Assembly (NCBI GenBank): GCA_003255065.1
Contig: QAOA01005582.1
Location: 78,371 to 142,370, forward strand
Origin: Cercis canadensis
Taxonomy: Eukaryota; Streptophyta; Magnoliopsida; Fabales; Fabaceae
Direction of reading: 5' to 3'
DNA length: 64,000 bases
The position numbers and the translations under genes were made by a program. Positions 57,330 to 64,000 of the stretch are shown here, in pieces. Each line of letters starts with the position of its first letter. Position 1 is the stretch's first letter. The notes under the pieces are model-generated. The model was not told where the DNA came from. It saw nothing but the letters and a program-made list of their open reading frames with translations, and ran no database searches.

Positions 57330-59760
57330 GTAATCTTGTAACAGAGGTATCAACCGAGCAATATTCACACAAATTTTAGCGAAAGACGCCGGAAATGGAT
57401 TTATTGGGGGTTTTCAGGCCATCTTTGTTAAGGCGTTTCCAAGCATCTGATTTTTTTTTTTTTTATTTCCGAGTTGTATTGTTTGTTTAGCTGAAATTTC
57501 TGGGTGGTCCTTCATGTAGCACTTCANGCGTTTCCAAGCATCTGAATTTTTTTTTTTATTTCCGAGTTGTATTGTTTGTTTAGCTGAAATTTCTGGGTGG
57601 TCCTTCATGTAGCACTTCAAATAGGACCCATCATTTACATCTTGGTTGTCATTCTACATTAGTTGAAAGTTAAAATTAAACAAATATATCCACAAAACTA
57701 TAAATATCCTGGCTTCTAATTTGGGATATTTAAAGTCGAGACAACACTTGTTTCATAATTATGAGGATGTTTGATCCTACAAGTATTTTCACTATACCAC
57801 AGTATGTGAAATACTACAATATATTAAGATTTCAAGATCTTTGCATTTTTTANTACAGGTATTTTCACTATACCACGGTATGTGAAATACTACAATATAT
57901 TAAGATTTCAAGATCTTTGCATTTTTTAGGACAGTTAAAAATCATTTAAAATATAGAAGACACTTAATCGTCAAAATTAATTCATAGGTATCTTATATAT
58001 TGTCATCATGATGCAAATATTTTAAATGTATACATCTAATACATCGAAGTATATTATATAATGCTATAAAAGCGTCAAATATGTCAAATTACTTAATTTT
58101 TTATGTTTGGGAATAATTTTTAAATTTTTTTCTCTAAATTATCGTAATTGCTGCCAAATCATCATTCAGGCGAAGGATAGTGGCTGTTGAATATATTAGG
58201 CTTGGAAACCCATCCATAAGAGACACGGTTTTCTTGTTAATACCCTCACCCATGAGAAAGAATGCGTGCACAAGCAAGAATTGCATCCCTGAGCTGAGAA
58301 TCCCATTCCTTAAGTAGTCCTCAGTCTCTGGTAAGTGCCCTGAAGCAAACCATTTGGCTTCAACCAGGAAATCATTGTCTTCCACTGCACCAAGAAAGAT
58401 TAAAAATGTCAAATACCAGCTAGCCTGGGATACTTTTTTATCTCATACAAACACAATACACAAAATATGTTTTGAATTTACACGAGATTTTACCGGTTTA
58501 ATTAAGTTGTCTCTAGGGTTCCATCCATGTTTTTTTTGGACCTTGAGGGCAAACTCATTAGTAGTGTCCTAAAGAGCCTTCAAAGAAGCTTTCGTGTAGT
58601 CTGGTAATTGCTCCATTGCTTCCAAGTCCCATCTGCATCCAAAGATATTTTTCCTAATTGATAAGAAAAGTCTACATAAGCATAATGTACATAATGAATG
58701 TTGATACCTGTTGATAGCATCTGTAAAGAAAGTGAGTTCATCAATGGTTCCATAAATATAAAAAAATATCATCAATTATGTAAGCAAGTGACAAAGGTTT
58801 TGTGAGCTCAATCCTTTCCTCCGAAAAGCATGGACCCGGCCGGGAGGCATGCCATTGTCCACATGTTCCATTTAATTGGTTTGTTTCTAGCAAACTTAAA
58901 GTCCTTGACCAAACCTAGTTCTTTCCACCACCTACGGTTGAAATTATAGCAGTTCATGAAATAGAAAAAACTACAATATATTTTTTGTCTTTAAATTATT
59001 TCTCAAAACTCATACCCACAAGCCCACAGTTGCGACCTTCAGGATGGACAAGTTCTTTATAAGAGCTATCCAAACTAGATACCCATATCATGAGTTCATT
59101 GCAATTGGAGGAAATTTCTGCATATTCTTGGTGAGTTTTCTCATAAAGAAATTATATTTGTTTTCTAAAAGTTTATTGAGATAAATAGATTTTTTGACTT
59201 TAATTTTTTTTTTCTAATTTCATTTTAGTCCCTAATTTATTTTTTGTATCACTTTAATTTTTATATAATTATTTTGCCTGCCAAATCAGTCATCCATAAT
59301 CCTAAAAGTGGTCACTTAAATGATTTATTTTTTGTATTTAACTCAATAAACTCTTAGAAACTAATTATAATTTCCTTATGAGAAAACTCACCTAGAATAT
59401 GCAGAAATTTCCTCCAATTGCAATGAACTCATGATATGGGTATCTAGTTTGGATAGCTCTTGTAAAGAACTTGTCCATCCTGAAGTTCGCAACTGTGGGC
59501 TTGTGGGCATGAGATTTGACAAATTTTTGTGAATAGGATACTTCAGTGTGTTTGCAATTGCTTTGGCTTGAGGATGGTCATGAAATCTTGACATCCATGC
59601 ATCAAGAAGCTGGCGGCTCACAGGTTTCCAGCTTCATCAAGACATTTTTCTCCTTCAATGCTTAATTGTGAGGCTTCAAACAAGCCAGTCAATCCCTCTA
59701 TGTTTCCCCAAAACTTCTGTTTGAGTTTTCCTTCATTGTCCATGAAGTTGTCAAACACGT
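57330..59760 (-). pseudogene. Terpene synthase TPS-B, decayed copy with exons 3-7 only
   Basis: Exons correspond to TPS-A: exon 3 at 59760-59392, exon 4 at 58931-58708, exon 5 at 58632-58494, exon 6 at 58384-58143, exon 7 from 57653. Exons 1-2 are gone. Damage seen: +2 bp in exon 3, +4 and +1 bp in exon 4 (which also disrupts the DDIFD site), a TAT-to-TAG stop in exon 5, a 7-bp deletion at the start of exon 6, and a GT-to-AT change in the donor after exon 6. The reading RLNDDLAAIT replaces [10 protein letters not shown]. Two single N's (57527 and 57853) sit between short near-identical repeats that look like assembly overlaps. Not functional. Confidence 0.92.
59009..59513. repeat. Inverted repeat of the TPS-B exon 3 end (two 172-bp arms)
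   Basis: 59009-59180 is an inverted copy of 59342-59513 with only about ten differences. It covers about 140 bp of exon 3, the splice donor and the first intron bases. The 161-bp spacer is the remnant of the intron foldback MITE. A transcript in either direction would form a long hairpin. Confidence 0.9.
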
Positions 59761-60109
59761 CTGAGATAGGCATTAATAGATAGGCCCATGATCAGAACAG
59801 GGCAATTAATGAGATTGAAAGTGTTAGCATATTGCCAGTTCGAAAAATCAAATTGCTTTTCCTGAATATCTAATAACAAAACAACTATTCATCACCAAAT
59901 TTTCTTCAAGTGTTAGGTGAAAAAACTTTGTAATTGATTTTATCTACTTAGAAATACAAGTTACACACTACATATTATCTCACACTAACAATATATCTCA
60001 GAAATTAAAAATAAAAATAAATGGATCCAACAAAATTCAAATTATGCTAATTATACTAATTTAAAATAATATGCATGGACCGTTCTCCTACCTCAAATAT
60101 GCCTTCAAA
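59761..60109 (-). pseudogene. Remnant of TPS-B intron 2
   Basis: Collinear with 47153-47478 of TPS-A, then breaks at CTTCAAAA near 60109. The rest of the intron and exons 1-2 are missing. Confidence 0.75.
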
Positions 60110-60340
60110 ACCATGCATGAGAAGCGAGTGATGTTGGAAATTGTGAATGGTGCACTTTATAGGTTGAAGAAGCAGAGGATACAGGGTTGTGGATTAAGGA
60201 TATTGAGAAGCAGGAGGAAGCCAAGTTGGGGCATTCCATTTCCGTTGTGGTTGATGCAAATGACATTGAGAGATTGCTTTCTCAATCCTCATTGTTTACA
60301 TCTTTTACCTTTGTTTTCTGTTTTTACTTTTAAATTTTGA
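60110..60340 (+). other. Coding-like fragment replacing TPS-B exons 1-2
   Basis: Reads HEKRVMLEIVNGALYRLKKQ in one frame, then GLWIKDIEKQEEAKLGHSIS and VVVDANDIERLLSQS in another. Not recognised. It could be a captured exon. Confidence 0.3.
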
Positions 60341-60489
60341 CTTAATAATTAGAGAAATTTGTTAAGAAAAGGTGATTACCAATAAAAAAAAAATTTAGTG
60401 ACACATAAACTATTTTTGTTATTTATTGGATGACTAATTAATAGAGAGATCAAATTTGCAACTTTTATGTAAATAAGAGGATCAAATTT

Positions 60490-61404
60490 ATGCAATTCAC
60501 AAATTGGAACCTAAAGCCCCAAATTTTTACTCCCTTTCTCACACTTTCAATCGGTGGAACCAGAGTATCGAAGGAGAGAAACAAGTGGAAGAAAGGAGAA
60601 CTGCCCTCGTGTGTAATTCATTCTGCCGATAAGAAGAAGAAGAAGTCCTCTAACGTGTGAGTTTTCCAAAATCCTGTTTGTCTCCATCTGAAATGAGGCG
60701 TTCTGGTCCAGAAAGTGAGCTTGACATGGATTAATGGATTACTCCATATTTTTTGTTGTTGTGATGCCTGTTAAACAATTATCTGGTTTTTGTTGTTGCG
60801 TGGGTAAAGTGGGCATTTTATGCTTTCGATGGGTAAAGTGGCCATTGTTGTGGTCCCATTCATTTAATCATGTTTGCTGGTGTGGTAGGATGTTACATAC
60901 AAAATAAATGCATGTTTGTTGTGGTCCCATTGTTGAGATATCGTTTTGCTGTGTTGATTTTAGACAATTTTTTATTCAATGTTTTTTTTTTTGTCTTAAT
61001 GTATAAATCGCAGGGATATTATTAAGTAGTGTTTTAAGGCGTAGCCTTGTGACCACTAGCTAGCTAGTATCTTATATGTACACTTATCCTACAATAATTT
61101 AAATGTTACATCAAATTTGTCATAGAATCTGATGTCTATGGTTCAGAATAATAGTACAACATAGAGGATAGGCTCCAACTTACATGCTTTGCATCTATAA
61201 GTAATAGAGCTCAGAATAATAGTACCAAGGCAATAGGATAGTACTTTATTCCTTTATTGCGTGGACAGTAATGCCATTTTCATCGTTTCTTTGGTTTGTT
61301 AGCTCAACATACAAAAAAAAAAAAAATTGTTTAGTTGTTCATTAATGCAATGAATATAATGGAATGTTGAATATGATGATAATCATAGACTCTGATGCTC
61401 TATG
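60490..61404. repeat. TPS upstream DNA and segment P (TPS-B side)
   Basis: 60490-60640 matches 56976-57110, and 60640-61404 matches 42425-43316. No gene. Confidence 0.75.
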
Positions 61405-61972
61405 GTAGACTTAAAGAAAGATCTCTCATAAAAAAAATTTGCCACAAATTTTGAACTTATTTCATAAATGCATATAAATTGTCTTTCGTATATTTAGATA
61501 TCACTCAGTTAATGAGATTGCTAAAAATTACTTATGACGGAATAGATTGAGAAATGATTGTAATGATATCCACTGTCTCTACCCAATAGTCTTGAAGCAT
61601 ATTTTTAGATTTTGCCAAAAGTATTGGCGGGACCTAATAAAGCATTAATTAATTTATTTCAAAACATAATATTAAGACCAATTTAATTCATTTAGAAAAG
61701 ATAACAATCGATTAAATAGGTAACCATTCTAAGAACGGACGTTGTAGGGTATTAACATTTTTCCTACACGTAATCAACCCCAAATCCAAACTTTGAGCGT
61801 AGACCAAATTTTTTAGGTGTCCAATTGTACCATTCTATTTGCAAAAAATGAAATAAAACAGTTGGTGGTGACTCCATTATCTTAATTTCTTGTATATCAT
61901 ACACTCTATATTTTATTCTTCTCATAGAAATTTTGCCGCTCCGCATCACGCTCCAAAAGAGACATTGTGACA
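61405..61972. mobile_element. 3' end of a Tat-type LTR, duplicated copy
   Basis: Matches the last part of the LTR at 39297-43860 (42293-42411 and 43418-43860), ending CATTGTGACA. It is followed by the same flank word AGTAAAGTTAAAAGG. Because the flank is the same insertion site, this is a copy made by segmental duplication and not a second insertion. Fossil. Confidence 0.75.
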
Positions 61973-63110
61973 AGTAAAGTTAAAAGGAAATAATCCTAAT
62001 AACAACCAAAAATTTCCAAAGACTAATTCAAGTTACTTTTTTTTGTGAAAAAAAAAGTACTTATTTCAGGGGAAAAAAAAAAACTGAAACAAATGGACCC
62101 ATGTCAAGTTACACCCACACCAACAAGAACATGGAAAAGTAAAAAGAACGTGGCAGGTTCATGACATCTTCCCCCAGCCGGAAAAAGGAACTTGTCCTAA
62201 GGCAAAGCTATAGAGGGAAATCTGCAGAAAAATAATTGTTTATTCTCTTGATGTTGCCTTTTTATCTGTTTTTTTTTTTTTTTCTTCTTTTTAGTTGACA
62301 TTTAAATGGTGGATCTTCCTTCATGTGCTATGTTTTCTTCCCGGGGTCTGTGTACTATTCCAAAGATATTGTGGGATTGAATAATGTTAATTACGTACTA
62401 CGAAATGCCATGTTGTAACACACTAATACAATTGATCATTTGATATGATACAATTTTTGTTTTAATGACTTGCTTAGTTTTTACTTTTTGTATGTCTTGG
62501 ATTCTGATACTTTAGTTAGTCTGGCACTATGGAGTAACTGAAAAAAATTATGTTTGGGATTATCCTTTTGGCTGAATATGTCAAATTCATATGTAGCATT
62601 AGATTGCATTTTTTTTTTCGAGTTCTTATGAGTTCAATAATATATTTCAACTAACAGTATATCCCTAAAAATATCATTTACCTTCAAAAATTCGGTGAGG
62701 ACAAGTCACACTCCAATAATTAATAAAGTGACATTCAATGTACCGTCTAATTTTTGTGCAAATTCTCAAAGTTATAGGATGATGCATATTTTGGGTCACT
62801 CTATCTCAAAATGGAGGGACTCAACAAGTCGCTCAAGATGTGGATAGAGCGACTAAATAGTTTACTTTTGCCTTTATGTTAAAAAACTAAAACATTGGTT
62901 ATAGTAAATAACTTCAAAATATTGGTAGTTTGGTATTTTATGGTCTAAATATGATTATTAAGGTGAAGAAGCCATCTAATCATCTAAATTTAGCTGTTAT
63001 CATCATACAGGACCTGATCTTGAGGCACAGCCTTGAACTAACCACTACCATAAAGCAAAGATTTGACATAGTCCTCAAACCTTAATGAGCTATTAATTGC
63101 TTCCGTAATC
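61973..63110. repeat. P450 3' flank joined to TPS 3' flank, second copy
   Basis: Collinear with 43861-44941 ahead of TPS-A. No gene seen. Confidence 0.8.
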
Positions 63111-64000
63111 CTAAAGCAGAGGTATCAACCGAGCAATATTCACACAAATTTTAGCGAAAGAAGGCGGAAATGGGTTTGTTGGGGTTATCAGGCGATCTTT
63201 GTTGAGGCGTTTCCAAGCATCTGAAATCTTCTGATTTCCGAGTTATACTGTCTGTTCAGCTGAAATTTCTGAGTGGTCCTTCATGTAGCACTTCAAATAG
63301 GACCTATCATTAACATCCTGGTTGTCATTCTGCATTAGTTGAAAGTTAAAATTAAACAATGTATCCACAAAACTATAGGTACCCTGTCTTCTAATTTGGG
63401 ATATTTAAAGTGGAGACAATACTTGTTTCTTAATTATGGGGATGTTTGATCCTGCAGGTATTTTCACCACACCACGGTAAGTGAAATACTATAATATATT
63501 AAGATTTCAAGATCTTCACATTTTTTATGACAATTAAAAATCATTTAAAATATAGAAGACACTTAATCGTCAAAACTAATTCACAGGTATCATATATATT
63601 CTCATCATGAGGCAAATATTTCAAATGTATACATCTAATACGTCGAAGTATGTTATATAATGCTATAAAAGCGTCAAATATGTCAAATTATTTAATTTCC
63701 TATGTTCTAGAACTTGGGAATAATTTTTAATGTGTTTTCTCTAAATTACCGTAATTGCTGCCAAATCATCATACAGTCGAAGGATAGTGGCTGTTGAATA
63801 TATTAGGCTTGGAAACCCATCCATAAGAGACACGGTTTTCTTGCTAATACACTCACCCATGAGAAAGAATGCGTGCACAAGCAACAATTGCATCCCTGAG
63901 CTGGGAATCCCATTCTTTAAGTAGTCCTCAGCCTTTGGTAAGTGCCCTGAAGCAAACCTTTTGGCTTCAACCAGGAAAGCATTGCACAGTGTCTTCCACT
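63111..64000 (-). CDS. Terpene synthase TPS-C, 3' exons only (5' part outside window)
   Basis: Exon 6 is 63998-63750 (249 bp, [12 protein letters not shown] onward) and exon 7 is 63329-63111. Both match TPS-A closely and are open. The GT-AG junction between them is intact. The motif after RLY reads DDLAAITND, so like TPS-A it lacks the usual Ser/Thr and Glu of the second metal site. It differs from TPS-A by a Trp-to-Arg change in EAKWF. It stops at the same early TAG as TPS-A, with the same displaced C-terminal tail beyond. Whether the rest of the gene is intact cannot be seen. Confidence 0.85.

Overview
This window is AT-rich nuclear DNA from a flowering plant, most likely a woody core eudicot. 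The genes have plant GT-AG introns, the families are plant-specific (CYP71-clan P450s, TPS-g-like terpene synthases), and LTR, hAT, CACTA and LINE relics are dense. I cannot name the species. It is a draft assembly: there are two N runs (10384-10509 and 29305-29541) and six single N's. Several single N's sit between near-identical overlapping ends, so some apparent tandem repeats here are assembly artefacts.

Region 1 (1-38333, + strand) holds three tandem copies of one CYP71-family P450 gene. Each has two exons and a phase-0 intron at the same place. Copy 1 enters from the left edge and is open. Copy 2 (11051-17063) is broken by two frameshifts. Copy 3 (33367-38228) is complete and encodes 509 residues. 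Between copies 1 and 2 lie promoter-plus-intron ghosts of the same gene with no exons. The introns and 3' flanks collected transposons, including two solo LTRs (7569-7778 and 17371-18766) with perfect 5-bp target duplications. Between copies 2 and 3 there are LINE remnants, a nested pair of LTR elements and an old inverted duplication.

Region 2 (39297-43860) is one 4.56-kb TG...CA unit with a 5-bp target duplication, inserted in the 3' flank of P450 copy 3. It reads as a Ty3/Tat-type (Ogre-like) LTR. A piece of terpene synthase upstream DNA has been placed inside it.

Region 3 (43861-64000, - strand) holds a terpene synthase family of the linalool/nerolidol (TPS-g) type. TPS-A (44942-49186) has seven exons that splice in frame. 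TPS-B (57330-59760) is a decayed copy that keeps exons 3-7, and it carries an inverted duplication of its own exon 3. TPS-C (63111 to the right edge) shows only exons 6-7. All three share a damaged C-terminal end and a changed second metal-binding motif. Between A and B are a hAT MITE, a CACTA element carrying host-like exons, and a foldback element.

The TPS and P450 arrays share duplicated flanks, so they belong to one evolving cluster. Head-on TPS and CYP71 arrays suggest volatile terpenoid formation by the synthase followed by P450 oxidation, but that is inference. On this sequence only P450 copies 1 and 3 look plainly functional, and TPS-A is doubtful at its C-terminus.
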